DNA of 51,392 nt from Thermoguttaceae bacterium (GTDB lineage: Bacteria > Planctomycetota > Planctomycetia > Pirellulales > Thermoguttaceae): assembly GCA_017447865.1 (NCBI GenBank), contig JAFSMO010000082.1, positions 1 through 51,392 of the forward strand. The letters are read 5' to 3'. The translations under genes were made by a program, and so were the position numbers. Of the stretch, positions 16,802-25,970 are shown in pieces. The number at the start of each line of letters is the position of its first letter. Positions within the stretch are counted from its first letter, which is position 1. The notes beneath the pieces were generated by a model that saw only the letters and a program-made list of their open reading frames with translations, made no database searches and was not told the DNA's origin.

Positions 16802-19800
16802 TTACGAAATCGGCTGGTTTTTTCTGTTTCTGCGGCAAAGGCACAACAGCCCAAAGCCGAGAAGCATCAACGCCCACGTGGACGGTTCCGGCAGGCCCAT
16901 CGCTCTTGTAACGTAGTCGTAGGCCCACATCTGGCCAAGGGTCTGAAGCCCAAGCTCGCTGAAATGGATGTGGTTGCTGCCAAGGCCGCGGTAATCGCCG
17001 AGCAGAAGGTCAGAGTCGGGACCTTCGAACACCTCGTCGTAATTGTCGATGACCATGAGTTGCTGCTCACGTACCACATCGTCGAGCTGTTCGCTGCCGT
17101 TTGCTGAGACCAGAGCCACCATCCACGGGAAGCGGTCCCGGTCGAAATTTTCGTTCGCGAATTCCCAGGAGGCTTCGATCAGCGATTCGAGCTTGCTCGC
17201 GTAATTCGTGTCGCCGCGGTTCGATTCGCCCTGATGCCAGAGCACGCCCGAGAAATCGCCTTCCAGTTCCTGAATGGCCAGCGCCAGACGGCCGTAAAGC
17301 GTCGAATCGCCAGCGGTGTAACCGATCTCATCCCAGCCCTCCGCCGAGGTATCGACATTGGCCGGATTCCACTGATCCACTTTGCTCCCGGACCAGCCGA
17401 CCGAAACCAACCCGACCGGGACGCCAATCATTTCAGAAAACGCATCACCGAAAGCTGGCCACGTCGAGCCGCGGGTGCTGCCGTCGCCTTTCCCGTTGAT
17501 CGTGACCGGCTGCGGGTCGTTCGCGACGTCCCATTTGCCCGTGGTCAGATTCAGCGCAACGACGTTTCCGGAAACGGTGCTCTGCGCCGCGTCGCCGCAG
17601 TTGGTCGAGTTCGACTGGCCCGCCGTGATGAAAATGTCGCCGACGCCGATTTTATTGGTGGAGGTGCTCGTCATGACGTTCCCGGAGGCATCCAACGCGC
17701 GGACGTCCAAATAGTGCCACCCGCTGTCGACCGTGACGGTGCCGGAGTAGTTCAAGCCTTCAACGTCCAGATCGGTCCAGGTGGTTCCGTCGCTGGAAAC
17801 CTGGATCTTGTCGAAGCTCTTCCCGTCGGCCAGCTTGATCGAGCCGGCGAGGGTCACCGTCGCCTGATTGTCGTGGCGCTGGTAAAAGCTTTTGTACGAG
17901 GAATCGTCGAGCGTCAGCACCGCGTCGGACTCCCGCACGAACATGTAAACGTTCGCGATCTGGTAACCCGTGCGGGACTCATCGAACGTCCAGTCTCTCT
18001 GGGAGCCACTCGCAGTGGCCGAGGCGTTCGGGTTCGTGCCGATACCGTATTGTTTGTTGCCGTTGAAATGGTTGACCGCGAAAACCGTCTCTTGCGTGTC
18101 CAGGTTATGGACCTGCATGCTCCCGTGGCCTGAAGTATTGGTTGGCGTATCATTGATGTCGTACACGGAACCGCTTCCGGCATTAATGACGTTTCCTTTG
18201 GCATTCGTGTAACTTCCGGGCCAGAATTCCATGTAGCCCTGATGGAACGAGCCGGCGGTGAGGATCCCTTCGCTGGCCGGAACGTTCGTGCTGACTTCCA
18301 GATTCTTGACGGTCTGCTGCCATACAACGCCCGACTCGGCATTCGGAACGCCGATCTTCGTGATGTCGTCGGTGAAGGCGTCCATCGAAACGAACGCATA
18401 ACGCAGTTCGCTGTCGTAGGTCTGCGCGTACTCGACGTAGTAACCGACGCGGTCGAACACGATGCCGTCGGATTTCATGTCCGCCGCGTTGTTCACGATA
18501 TCGTATTTCAGCATATTGTTGACGTTCCAGTTGAGGCCCATTTGCTGGGTCAGGCGCAGCCCCTGGACCACGGTATAATCCCCACCGTTCGTCGCCTCGG
18601 CCATTTTCGGCGCGATGGCGGGACGGGCCAGAACGTCCAGCGTCACGGAGGCATACGTGCTCGCGTTGTCCGCAAATGTCCAGTCCGGAGCGCCTGTCGG
18701 CCGGTTCCCGATCCCCACACTGGGGTTCGAAGACCCGTGGTTATTATACGCGATGACGGTTTGTTTTGCGGCCGTGTTATGGATCTGGAAGGAGCCGTGG
18801 TTGCCGCCGGTGTCCCGGTTATCACCGAAGTCGAAGGTACCGCCATCCGCCCCCGGAACATTTGCCGTGTTGCCTTGCGAGTAGTTCGTGCTCCAGATCT
18901 CCACGTTCCCGGTCAGGCCGGTGCCGTTCGTGACGCCGTCCACGTTGGAATAGACCGTCATATTATTCACGCCGGTCTGCCAGTAGAAATTATAGTTCGG
19001 AACGCCGAGTTTTGTGCGGCTCGTCTGATCCAGCGCGTCGTAGGAAACGTACGCGTAATCGATTGTGCCATCGTTTTTCGTCAGGCGGTAGTAGTACCCC
19101 ACCCGGTCGATCGGCATACCCGCGAGATTGTTGGCGGTGTTGATGGTGGTGAAATCCGTCGTCGGAGTGCGTCCGCCGTTCTTCAGATTGTACTGGTACA
19201 CGCGGTCCATGCCGGCCGCATCGGCTTCCAGCGCGGCGCGCTGACTGTCCTGAACGTCGTCAAAGAAGTATTTCACGTAAACGCCCAGCTCGCGTTTCGA
19301 GTAGGAATTGGCCGTATTCGCGAACGTCCAGTCCGGGTTGCCCGAATAGTTCCCGATCCCCATGCAGTTGTTGCCGGAGTTCCAGTTGTTGATCGCCATG
19401 ACGACCGTCGAGTGCTGGTAGTCGTGGATCTGCATGGAGCCGTGGTTTCCGTCATTATTGCGATTGTCGCCGAAGTCGTAGGTGCTGCCGCTGGCGTTCG
19501 GGATGTTTTTGCCGTTCCCCTGGCCGTAGTTGTTGGGCCAAAACTCAATATTCCCCTTATCGACCGTGATCCCCGAGGCGGCGCTGATCGTGCCGTTATT
19601 CAGCGCGGCCGCGTTGGATTTATACGTCATATTCGTGACGTACTGCTGGTACGCCGCGGTGCTTTTGAAGGTCGGGAAGCCCATTTTGGTGTAATCGGTC
19701 GTAAAGGCGTCCATCGTGACCCCGACCCACTCGGTCTCACCGGTGCTGGCGGACGTCAGAGCGAAATAATAACCGATCTTCTCGGGCAAATACGTAAGAG

Positions 19801-19993
19801 TTTTCGAATTATCCACCGAATAGGCCGGATTGGTGGACGTGTAGTTGAGGCCGGTCGGAATATCCAGCTCATACACCGTGTGGTAACCGTCCATCAAGCC
19901 GGACTGGTCCACGATCTCCCCCTTCGCAGACAGGCAGAATGCGCTCAGTATTATTAATGTGAAAGCGAAAAAATGGCAAAAACGTTTGAACAT
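16802..19993 (-). CDS. PEP-CTERM sialate O-acetylesterase-type protein (SASA), copy A
   Basis: Exported SGNH-type esterase of 1,063 aa, expected to remove O-acetyl groups from sialic acid or another glycan. Seen: a signal peptide (about 1-26, ending SAKGE); three successive repeats of roughly 190-200 aa, each ending in a DFGD...GHGSMQIHN...TVxAxN...GIGN...DWTFA pattern; a short Ig-like stretch; and a C-terminal SASA domain with GQSN (Ser near 794), WHQGESN (Glu near 923) and NHIHFSELG (His near 1010). The residue three before the His is Asn instead of the usual Asp; the HQGE Glu may act as the acid, as reported for CE6 esterases. It ends in PEP-CTERM (LPEPSTWALMLLG, CRRNRKN). ATG 19993 has AAGGAGAG 5 nt upstream. 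It is a tandem paralogue of the next gene. Confidence 0.87.
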   Translation of the reverse strand: MFKRFCHFFAFTLIILSAFCLSAKGEIVDQSGLMDGYHTVYELDIPTGLNYTSTNPAYSVDNSKTLTYLPEKIGYYFALTSASTGETEWVGVTMDAFTTDYTKMGFPTFKSTAAYQQYVTNMTYKSNAAALNNGTISAASGITVDKGNIEFWPNNYGQGNGKNIPNASGSTYDFGDNRNNDGNHGSMQIHDYQHSTVVMAINNWNSGNNCMGIGNYSGNPDWTFANTANSYSKRELGVYVKYFFDDVQDSQRAALEADAAGMDRVYQYNLKNGGRTPTTDFTTINTANNLAGMPIDRVGYYYRLTKNDGTIDYAYVSYDALDQTSRTKLGVPNYNFYWQTGVNNMTVYSNVDGVTNGTGLTGNVEIWSTNYSQGNTANVPGADGGTFDFGDNRDTGGNHGSFQIHNTAAKQTVIAYNNHGSSNPSVGIGNRPTGAPDWTFADNASTYASVTLDVLARPAIAPKMAEATNGGDYTVVQGLRLTQQMGLNWNVNNMLKYDIVNNAADMKSDGIVFDRVGYYVEYAQTYDSELRYAFVSMDAFTDDITKIGVPNAESGVVWQQTVKNLEVSTNVPASEGILTAGSFHQGYMEFWPGSYTNAKGNVINAGSGSVYDINDTPTNTSGHGSMQVHNLDTQETVFAVNHFNGNKQYGIGTNPNASATASGSQRDWTFDESRTGYQIANVYMFVRESDAVLTLDDSSYKSFYQRHDNQATVTLAGSIKLADGKSFDKIQVSSDGTTWTDLDVEGLNYSGTVTVDSGWHYLDVRALDASGNVMTSTSTNKIGVGDIFITAGQSNSTNCGDAAQSTVSGNVVALNLTTGKWDVANDPQPVTINGKGDGSTRGSTWPAFGDAFSEMIGVPVGLVSVGWSGSKVDQWNPANVDTSAEGWDEIGYTAGDSTLYGRLALAIQELEGDFSGVLWHQGESNRGDTNYASKLESLIEASWEFANENFDRDRFPWMVALVSANGSEQLDDVVREQQLMVIDNYDEVFEGPDSDLLLGDYRGLGSNHIHFSELGLQTLGQMWAYDYVTRAMGLPEPSTWALMLLGFGLLCLCRRNRKNQPIS

Positions 19994-20033
19994 TTTTCTC
20001 TCCTTATATTTTATTTTAACTCTATATGGAAAT

Positions 20034-20061
20034 ATTATAAACGAGATTGATGAAATTTCCA
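20034..20061 (-). promoter_or_regulatory. Promoter of SASA copy A
   Basis: Minus-strand TGGAAA (20056-20061), 16 nt, TATAAT (20034-20039). The same arrangement, including TGGAAATTTC, precedes copy B at 23467-23494, so the upstream region was duplicated too and may hold a shared control site. Confidence 0.5.
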
Positions 20062-20148
20062 TTCCCCAAAAGATAAAAATTTAAAAAAAACGAAAAAAAG
20101 TAGAAAAATTTTTAGAAAGTTCCCCAAAGAAGAATCCAGACTTAAAGA

Positions 20149-20179
20149 AAACGCTCGTCGATTGGGTCGGCGAGCGTTC
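20149..20179 (-). terminator. Terminator after SASA copy B
   Basis: AACGCTCG (20150-20157) pairs with CGAGCGTT (20171-20178). The minus-strand stem is followed by TTTCTTT. It separates the two paralogues, so each is transcribed on its own. Confidence 0.8.
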
Positions 20180-20200
20180 TGAAACATGCAGGCGGAAATG

Positions 20201-23200
20201 TTATGCAGCCATCCGATTTTTCCTGCTTTTTGCGCGGATGCCAAACAGAGCGCCGACGCCCAGAAGCATCAACGCCCACGTGGACGGTTCCGGCAATCCC
20301 ATCGCTCTTGTGGCGTAGTCGTAGGCCCACAGCTGACCCAGGGTCTGAAGCCCCAGCTCACTGAAGTGGATGTGGTTGCTGCCAAGGCCGCGGTAATCGC
20401 CGAGCAGAAGGTCGGAGTCCGGGCCTTCGAACACCTCGTCGTAATTGTTGATGACCATAAGCTGCTGTTCACGCACCACGTCGTTGATCGATTCGTTCCC
20501 GTCTGCGGAAACCAGAGCCACCATCCACGGGAAGCGGTCCGAGCCGAAGTTTTCGTTCGCGAATTCCCACGAAGCCTCGATCAGCGATTCCAGCTTGCTC
20601 GCGTAATTCGTGTCGCCGCGGTTCGATTCGCCCTGATGCCAGAGCACGGCCGTGAAATCCCCTTCCAGGTCCTGAATGGCCAGAGCGAGACGGCCGTAGA
20701 GTGTCGAATCGCCAGGTTTAAAACCGATCGTATCCCAGCCCTCCGCCGAAGTATCGACGTTCGCCGGGTTCCACTGTTGGACGCTGCTGCCGCCCCAGCC
20801 AACCGAGACCAGACCGACCGGAACGCCCGTCATTTCGGAAAGCGCGTCACCAAAAGCTGGCCACGTCGAGCCGCGGTTGCTGCCATCGCTTTGTCCGTTG
20901 ATCAGGGTCGGCTGCGGGTCGTTCGCGACGTCCCATTTGCCCGTGGTCATATTCAAAGAAACGACGTTTCCGGAAACCGTGCTCTGGGCCGCGTCGCCAT
21001 AGCAGGTGGAGTTCGACTGCCCGGCCGTGATGAAAATGTCGCCGACGCCGATCCGACCGGTGGTCGTGCTCGTCATGACGTTCCCGGAAGCATCCAGCGC
21101 GCGGACGTCCAGATAGTGCCAGCCGCTGTCGAGCGTGAACGTGCCGGAGTAGTTCGTGCCGCTGACGTCCAGATCGGTCCAGGTGGTTCCGTCGCTGGAG
21201 ACCTGGATCTTATCGAAGCTCGCACCATCGGCCAGCTTGATCGAGCCGGCAAGAGTCACCGTCGCCTGATTGTCGTGGCGCTGGTAGAAGCCCTTGTATG
21301 AAGAATCATCCAGCGTCAGCACCGCGTCGGATTCCCGCACGAAGGTGTAAATGTTCGCGATCTGGTAATTGCGGCGGCTCTCATCAAACGTCCAGTCGCT
21401 CTGGGAGTCATTTGCGGTAGTCGAGGCGTTCGGGTTCGACCCTACGCCATACTGTTTGACGCCATTAAAATGGTTGACCGCGAAAACTGTCTCGCCAGTG
21501 TCCAGGTTGTGGACCTGCATACTGCCGTGACCCGCAGCGGTCGAACCTCCCGAGTCGTTGATGTCGAAGATCGCGCCGCTTCCAGCTGTGATCACGTTTC
21601 CTTTGCCTGCGCCATAGTTGCTGGGCCAGAATTCCAGGTAGCCCTCGTTAAACGAGCCGGCGGTGAGGATCCCCTCGCTGGCCGGGACGTTCGTGCTGAC
21701 TTCCAGATTCTTGACTTTCTGCTGCCAGAAAATCCCGGACTCCGCGTTCGGAACGCCTATTTTCGTAACGTCGTCGGTGAAGGCGTCCATGGAAACGAAA
21801 GCGTAGTGAAGCTCGCTGTCGTAGGTCGGCGCGTACTCGATGTAATAGCCGACGCGGTCAAACATGACGCCGTTGGAACTCATATCCGCCGCATTATTCA
21901 CGATGTCGTACTTGAAATTATCGTGCCAGTTCGTAGTCATTTGCTGGGAGATGCGCGCCCCCTGGACCACGGTATAATCCGCGCCGTTCGTCGCCTCGGC
22001 CATTTTCGGGGCGATTGCCGCAGAAGCCAGAACGTCCAGCGTCACGGACTTGTACGAGCTCGCGTTCTGCGCAAATGTCCAGTCCGTATCCGCCACGGAA
22101 GGTCTGTTTCCAATTCCCACGTCCGGATTGGTGTCGTACTGGCGATTGTATGCAATAACGGTTTGTTTGGCGGTCGTGTTATGGATCTGGAAGGAACCAT
22201 ACTCTCCGCCGTCAGACTTTATATCGCCGAAGTCGTACGCACCGGCATTCGCACCGGGGACATTTGCCGCATTGGCTTTATCGTAGTTCGTGCTCCAGAT
22301 CTCCACGTTCCCGGTCAGGTTGGTGCCGTTCACGACGCCGTCCACGTTGGACCAGACCGTCATGTTATTCACGCCCGTCTGGTACATGAAGTTATTGTTG
22401 TTCGGAATGCCGAGTTTCGTCCGGCTTGTTTCGTTCAGCGCGTCGTAAGAAACGTAAGCGTAATCGATGGAACCATCCGGTTTTTCCAGGCGGTAGTAGT
22501 AAGCCACGCGGTCAAGCGGCATGCCGGTGAGGCTGGTAGTGTTGATGGTAAAATCCGTCGTGGGAGTACGACCGCCTTTCGTCACGTCGTACTGGTACAC
22601 GCGCACCATCCCGGCAGCGTCCGCTTCCACCGCGTCGCGCTGACTGGTCTGGACGTCGTCGAAGAGGTATTTCACGTAAACGCCGAGCTGACGGTCGGAA
22701 TAGGTGTTGGCGGTATCCACGAACGTCCAGTCTTTCTGGCCGCCGCTGCTGGTGGTCGAGGCGTTGGGGTAGTTGCCGATCCCCATGCAGTTTGCGCCGC
22801 CGTTCCAGTTGTTGAAGGCCATCAGGACCGTCTTGTTCTGGAAGTCGTGGATCTGCATCGAGCCGTAGGTCCCGCCGGCGGTGCGCGAGTCACCAAAGTC
22901 GTAGAGGTCGTTCGACGCGTTCGTGATGCCGATGGCGTTCCCCTGCGAATAGTTCGTGGGCCAGAACTCAATATTACCCTTTTTGACCGAAACCCCCGCG
23001 GCGGCATTATACGTTTCGTTGTTCAAAGTGGCCGCGTTGGATTTGTACGTCATGTTCGTGACATACTGCTGGAAAATCGCGCCGCTGCTAAACGTCGGGA
23101 CGCCCATTTGGGTGTAATTGTCCGTGAAGGCGTCCATCGTGACCCCGATCCACTCGGTATTGCCGGTGCTGCTGGACGTCAGGGAGAAATAGTACCCGAT

Positions 23201-23425
23201 CTTCTCAACGACGCGGTTGGTCGCTGCAAGACTGGCCGTATTATCTACCGAATAAGCGGGTGCGGTGCCATTGTAGCTGGGACTCTTCGGGATGCTCAGC
23301 TCGTAAACCGTGTGGTAGCCGTCCAAAAGGCCGGACTGGTCCACAATCTCCCCCTTCGCGGTCAGGCTGAAGACGCACAGTATTATTAATGTAAAAGCGA
23401 AAAAGTTAAAGGATTTTTTGAGCAT
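20201..23425 (-). CDS. PEP-CTERM sialate O-acetylesterase-type protein (SASA), copy B
   Basis: Paralogue of copy A with the same order: signal peptide (1-26, ending TAKGE), three 190-200-aa DWTFA-type repeats, SASA esterase domain with GQSN, WHQGESN and NHIHFSELG, and PEP-CTERM (LPEPSTWALMLLGVGAL, then a basic end). At 1,074 aa it is slightly longer than copy A. Similarity is very high in the third repeat and the esterase domain and lower in repeats one and two, so the N-terminal parts may bind different ligands. The Asp-to-Asn change before the catalytic His is shared. GAGGAGAG lies 6 nt before the ATG. Surface anchoring by an exosortase encoded elsewhere is inferred. Confidence 0.88.
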   Translation of the reverse strand: MLKKSFNFFAFTLIILCVFSLTAKGEIVDQSGLLDGYHTVYELSIPKSPSYNGTAPAYSVDNTASLAATNRVVEKIGYYFSLTSSSTGNTEWIGVTMDAFTDNYTQMGVPTFSSGAIFQQYVTNMTYKSNAATLNNETYNAAAGVSVKKGNIEFWPTNYSQGNAIGITNASNDLYDFGDSRTAGGTYGSMQIHDFQNKTVLMAFNNWNGGANCMGIGNYPNASTTSSGGQKDWTFVDTANTYSDRQLGVYVKYLFDDVQTSQRDAVEADAAGMVRVYQYDVTKGGRTPTTDFTINTTSLTGMPLDRVAYYYRLEKPDGSIDYAYVSYDALNETSRTKLGIPNNNNFMYQTGVNNMTVWSNVDGVVNGTNLTGNVEIWSTNYDKANAANVPGANAGAYDFGDIKSDGGEYGSFQIHNTTAKQTVIAYNRQYDTNPDVGIGNRPSVADTDWTFAQNASSYKSVTLDVLASAAIAPKMAEATNGADYTVVQGARISQQMTTNWHDNFKYDIVNNAADMSSNGVMFDRVGYYIEYAPTYDSELHYAFVSMDAFTDDVTKIGVPNAESGIFWQQKVKNLEVSTNVPASEGILTAGSFNEGYLEFWPSNYGAGKGNVITAGSGAIFDINDSGGSTAAGHGSMQVHNLDTGETVFAVNHFNGVKQYGVGSNPNASTTANDSQSDWTFDESRRNYQIANIYTFVRESDAVLTLDDSSYKGFYQRHDNQATVTLAGSIKLADGASFDKIQVSSDGTTWTDLDVSGTNYSGTFTLDSGWHYLDVRALDASGNVMTSTTTGRIGVGDIFITAGQSNSTCYGDAAQSTVSGNVVSLNMTTGKWDVANDPQPTLINGQSDGSNRGSTWPAFGDALSEMTGVPVGLVSVGWGGSSVQQWNPANVDTSAEGWDTIGFKPGDSTLYGRLALAIQDLEGDFTAVLWHQGESNRGDTNYASKLESLIEASWEFANENFGSDRFPWMVALVSADGNESINDVVREQQLMVINNYDEVFEGPDSDLLLGDYRGLGSNHIHFSELGLQTLGQLWAYDYATRAMGLPEPSTWALMLLGVGALFGIRAKSRKNRMAA

Positions 23426-23466
23426 TTCTCTCTCTCCTCGTATTTTATCTTAACTCATTGAAGAAT

Positions 23467-23494
23467 ATTGTAAACGGATTAGCAGAAATTTCCA
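23467..23494 (-). promoter_or_regulatory. Promoter of SASA copy B
   Basis: Minus-strand TGGAAA (23489-23494), 16 nt, TACAAT (23467-23472), matching the promoter of copy A. Confidence 0.5.
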
Positions 23495-23584
23495 CTCAAA
23501 AAAACAAAAAATTAAAAAAAAGACAAAAATTTCTCCAAAAAGACTCGAAAAGCCAAAGAACCGAAGAAATTTCCCCGGGGCCCC

Positions 23585-23612
23585 TTGAATTTTCCAGCTT
23601 TTCGGTTATGCT
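23585..23612 (+). promoter_or_regulatory. Phosphofructokinase promoter
   Basis: TTGAAT (23585-23590), 16-nt spacer, TATGCT (23607-23612), about 50 nt before the ATG. Confidence 0.55.
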
Positions 23613-23665
23613 AGAGTTTTATACAATATTATTTTCCCAGTTTTCAACACTTCAAGGAGAATTCC

Positions 23666-24859
23666 ATGCTTAAAGGAAATGCGATCATCGGTCAGAGCGG
23701 CGGCCCCACCTCCGTCATTAATTCCAGCCTTTGCGGCGTCATTCAGGCTTGCGCCAGATTCCCCGAAGCCATCGAGAAAATCTACGGCATGCGCTTCGGG
23801 ATCGAAGGGTTCATGAAGGAAATGCTCATCGATTTGGGCGCCGAGCGTGCCGAAATCGTGGAAGGCCTCAAGTCCACCCCCTCCAGCGCCTTGGGGAGCT
23901 GCCGGCACAAAATGCAGGACGCCGATTTCCCGGTCGTGCTGGAACTGCTCAAGAAGTACAACATCCGGTACTACTTCCTCATCGGCGGAAACGACACGAT
24001 GGACACGATCCACCGCATCGAGAAGTACTGCCGCGAACAGGGCTACGAGCTGATCGGCGTCGGCATTCCGAAGACCGTCGATAATGACCTCTGCGAGACC
24101 GACCACACGCCGGGCTTCGGCTCCGCTGCGCGTTTTGTGGCCCTTTCGGTCCTCCAGGCCGGCATGCTGGCCCGCGACATGAAGAAGGTGGACCAGTTCG
24201 TCGTGTTCCAGACCGTCGGCCGTGAGGCTGGCTGGCTCCCCGCCGCTGCCGCCTGCGCCAAGACCGCCGAAGACGACGCGCCGCACATCATCCTGATCCC
24301 GGAACGCCCGTTCGTCAAGGAAAAGTTCCTCGCCGAAGCAAAGACCTGCTACGAAAAGTACGGCTGGGTGAGCGTGGTCTGCGGTGAAGGCGTCTGCTAC
24401 GAAGACGGAACCCCGATCAGCGCGACCTCGGTGAAAGACCGCTTCGGAAATGCCGAGTTCGGCGCGATGGGCGGCACCAGCGCGGCCATGGTCCTGCACC
24501 AGATGCTGAGCAAAGAGTTCGGCTGGCGCGGTGAGTTCCAGGTGACCGAATCCCTGCAAATGTGCGCGGCCGACCGTGCCGTCCCGCAGGACATTGAAGA
24601 GGCGTGGGCCTGCGGCAATCGCGCCGTTGAACTGGCCGTTCAGGGGACGAGCGGCGTGATGGTCACGATCAAGCGCGACTCGAACGCTCCGTACGCCTAC
24701 TCGCTGGGCACCGCCCCGCTCCATGCCGTGGCGATCGGCACGAAACCGATGCCGGCGGAGTTCATCTGCGAAGACCGTTACTACGTGACGGACGCCTGCC
24801 TGGACTACATCCGCCCGCTGGTTGGCGAACTGCCGACGTACGTGCGGTTTGAGGGGTAA
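23666..24859 (+). CDS. 6-phosphofructokinase, PPi-dependent type
   Basis: Cytoplasmic glycolytic enzyme converting fructose 6-phosphate to the 1,6-bisphosphate, predicted to use pyrophosphate. Seen: the N-terminal GQSGGPTSVINS loop, GGND at 107-110 and PKTVDND at 135-141. In ATP enzymes the corresponding positions are Gly (GGDGS and PGTIDND); Asp and Lys at these sites are the known mark of PPi enzymes. At 397 aa it is the expected size for this clade. AAGGAG lies 7 nt before the ATG. Single gene with its own promoter, followed by palindromes and a terminator. Residue-based substrate prediction is good but untested here. Confidence 0.92.
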   Translation: MLKGNAIIGQSGGPTSVINSSLCGVIQACARFPEAIEKIYGMRFGIEGFMKEMLIDLGAERAEIVEGLKSTPSSALGSCRHKMQDADFPVVLELLKKYNIRYYFLIGGNDTMDTIHRIEKYCREQGYELIGVGIPKTVDNDLCETDHTPGFGSAARFVALSVLQAGMLARDMKKVDQFVVFQTVGREAGWLPAAAACAKTAEDDAPHIILIPERPFVKEKFLAEAKTCYEKYGWVSVVCGEGVCYEDGTPISATSVKDRFGNAEFGAMGGTSAAMVLHQMLSKEFGWRGEFQVTESLQMCAADRAVPQDIEEAWACGNRAVELAVQGTSGVMVTIKRDSNAPYAYSLGTAPLHAVAIGTKPMPAEFICEDRYYVTDACLDYIRPLVGELPTYVRFEG

Positions 24860-24867
24860 TTTTCCCC

Positions 24868-24915
24868 CAACCGCTTTAGCGGTTGAACATCAATAGCCGT
24901 GGGTGAAACCCACGG
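24868..24915. repeat. Double palindrome (CAACCGCT + CCGTGGGT type), copy 1
   Basis: Two hairpins in series: CAACCGCT-TT-AGCGGTTG (24868-24885) and CCGTGGGTGAAACCCACGG (24897-24915), joined by AACATCAATAG. The same second hairpin and linker occur inverted at 35512-35559 with a different first hairpin. Confidence 0.8.
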
Positions 24916-24929
24916 GAACGCGGGAAGGT

Positions 24930-24960
24930 GGCCCCCTTTCAGGGGGGCCTTTAATTAAAG
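24930..24960 (+). terminator. Terminator between pfk and the DUF1559 gene
   Basis: GGCCCCC-TTTCAG-GGGGGCC hairpin followed by TTTAATTAAA. It ends 11 nt before the next ATG, so it could also attenuate that gene. Confidence 0.55.
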
Positions 24961-24971
24961 GAACCGGCCAA

Positions 24972-25970
24972 ATGAAAAGACCCGCCTTCACGCTCATCGA
25001 TCTTTCGGTCGTTTTGCTAATCCTCGTGATCGCTTTGGGGGTCCTTCTCCCAAGCATTAATATAGCGACCGAGGCCGGGCGCCGGATGATGTGCGACAAC
25101 AATCTGAAGCAGCAGGTTTTGAGCTGTTTGACCTACGAACAGGCTCAGCAAACCCTCCCGTCCGGCGGTTGGAGCGTCGATTTCGTCGGGGATCCGGACC
25201 GTGGTTTTGGGAAGGCCCAGCCGGGCGCGTGGACCTTTTCGCTTCTTCCGTTCAATGGTCAAGATGCGCTTTTCCAGACGGGATCCACCGGAGATGGAAA
25301 ATCGGAAGCTCCCAAAGCCACGTCCAAAGTGGTCCGGGGGCCGCTGCACGAACCGCCCTGCTTCATTTGCCCGTCACGCGGAAAGAGAAAATCCCCGCTG
25401 AAAGTCACGAAGTACCTGAACAGCGATTTCAACGGCCCGGCAGGAAGCAAAACCGACTACGCGGCCAACTACGGAAGCACGTCCATGGATTTCCGCGCCT
25501 CGGGCTGCTCGCTGACGGGCGACCCGGAACAAATCGCCGCTTCGGACGTTCCGAACGGCCTGATCTACGACGCGAGCGCCGTCACGCTGGACGAGATCCG
25601 GGACGGAACGACCAACACGTACCTCACCACGGAAAAATTCATCTGTTCCGACCAGTACAAAGCCGCGGGCGATGGGGACCAGGCCTCGATGTATGCCGGC
25701 GTTTGCGGCGATGCGCGAAACTCAAATTTCCGTTCTGCCGGTACATACGAAAACGCAGAATCGCCTGTTTCGTATTTGCCGACGCGGGACGCATCATCGG
25801 CCCAGTTCGCGGGAAAAGAAATTCCCTTCCGGAGTTTTGGCGGCCCGCACGTTGCGTTTGGCGTCTCAATGAGTGACGGTTCGGTTCAGGAAATCTCTTA
25901 CGAGATCGACCCGCTGATTCACGCAAATCTGGCGAATCGGAAAGATCACCACGAAAATTTGGAGCATTGA
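24972..25970 (+). CDS. DUF1559 prepilin-like protein with atypical leader
   Basis: About 332 aa. Seen: a prepilin-like N-terminus (RPAFTLIDLSVVLLILVIAL) followed by RRMMCDNNLKQQ, the internal DGTTNTYLTTEKF block and a C-terminal GGPHVAFGVSMSDGSV signature, all typical of DUF1559. The cleavage context is odd: Ala replaces the usual Gly before Phe, and Asp replaces Glu at +5. ATG 24972 has AAAGGA 9 nt upstream; the frame opens earlier at 24903 inside the hairpins. Directly followed by the DUF805 gene with no gap, so they form an operon. Confidence 0.88.
   Translation: MKRPAFTLIDLSVVLLILVIALGVLLPSINIATEAGRRMMCDNNLKQQVLSCLTYEQAQQTLPSGGWSVDFVGDPDRGFGKAQPGAWTFSLLPFNGQDALFQTGSTGDGKSEAPKATSKVVRGPLHEPPCFICPSRGKRKSPLKVTKYLNSDFNGPAGSKTDYAANYGSTSMDFRASGCSLTGDPEQIAASDVPNGLIYDASAVTLDEIRDGTTNTYLTTEKFICSDQYKAAGDGDQASMYAGVCGDARNSNFRSAGTYENAESPVSYLPTRDASSAQFAGKEIPFRSFGGPHVAFGVSMSDGSVQEISYEIDPLIHANLANRKDHHENLEH

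Noticed and set aside
18242..19957. 571-codon plus-strand ORF opposite SASA copy A (and 21470-23389 opposite copy B)
   Set aside because: Both are the same antisense frame of paralogous genes; they resemble each other only because the real genes do.
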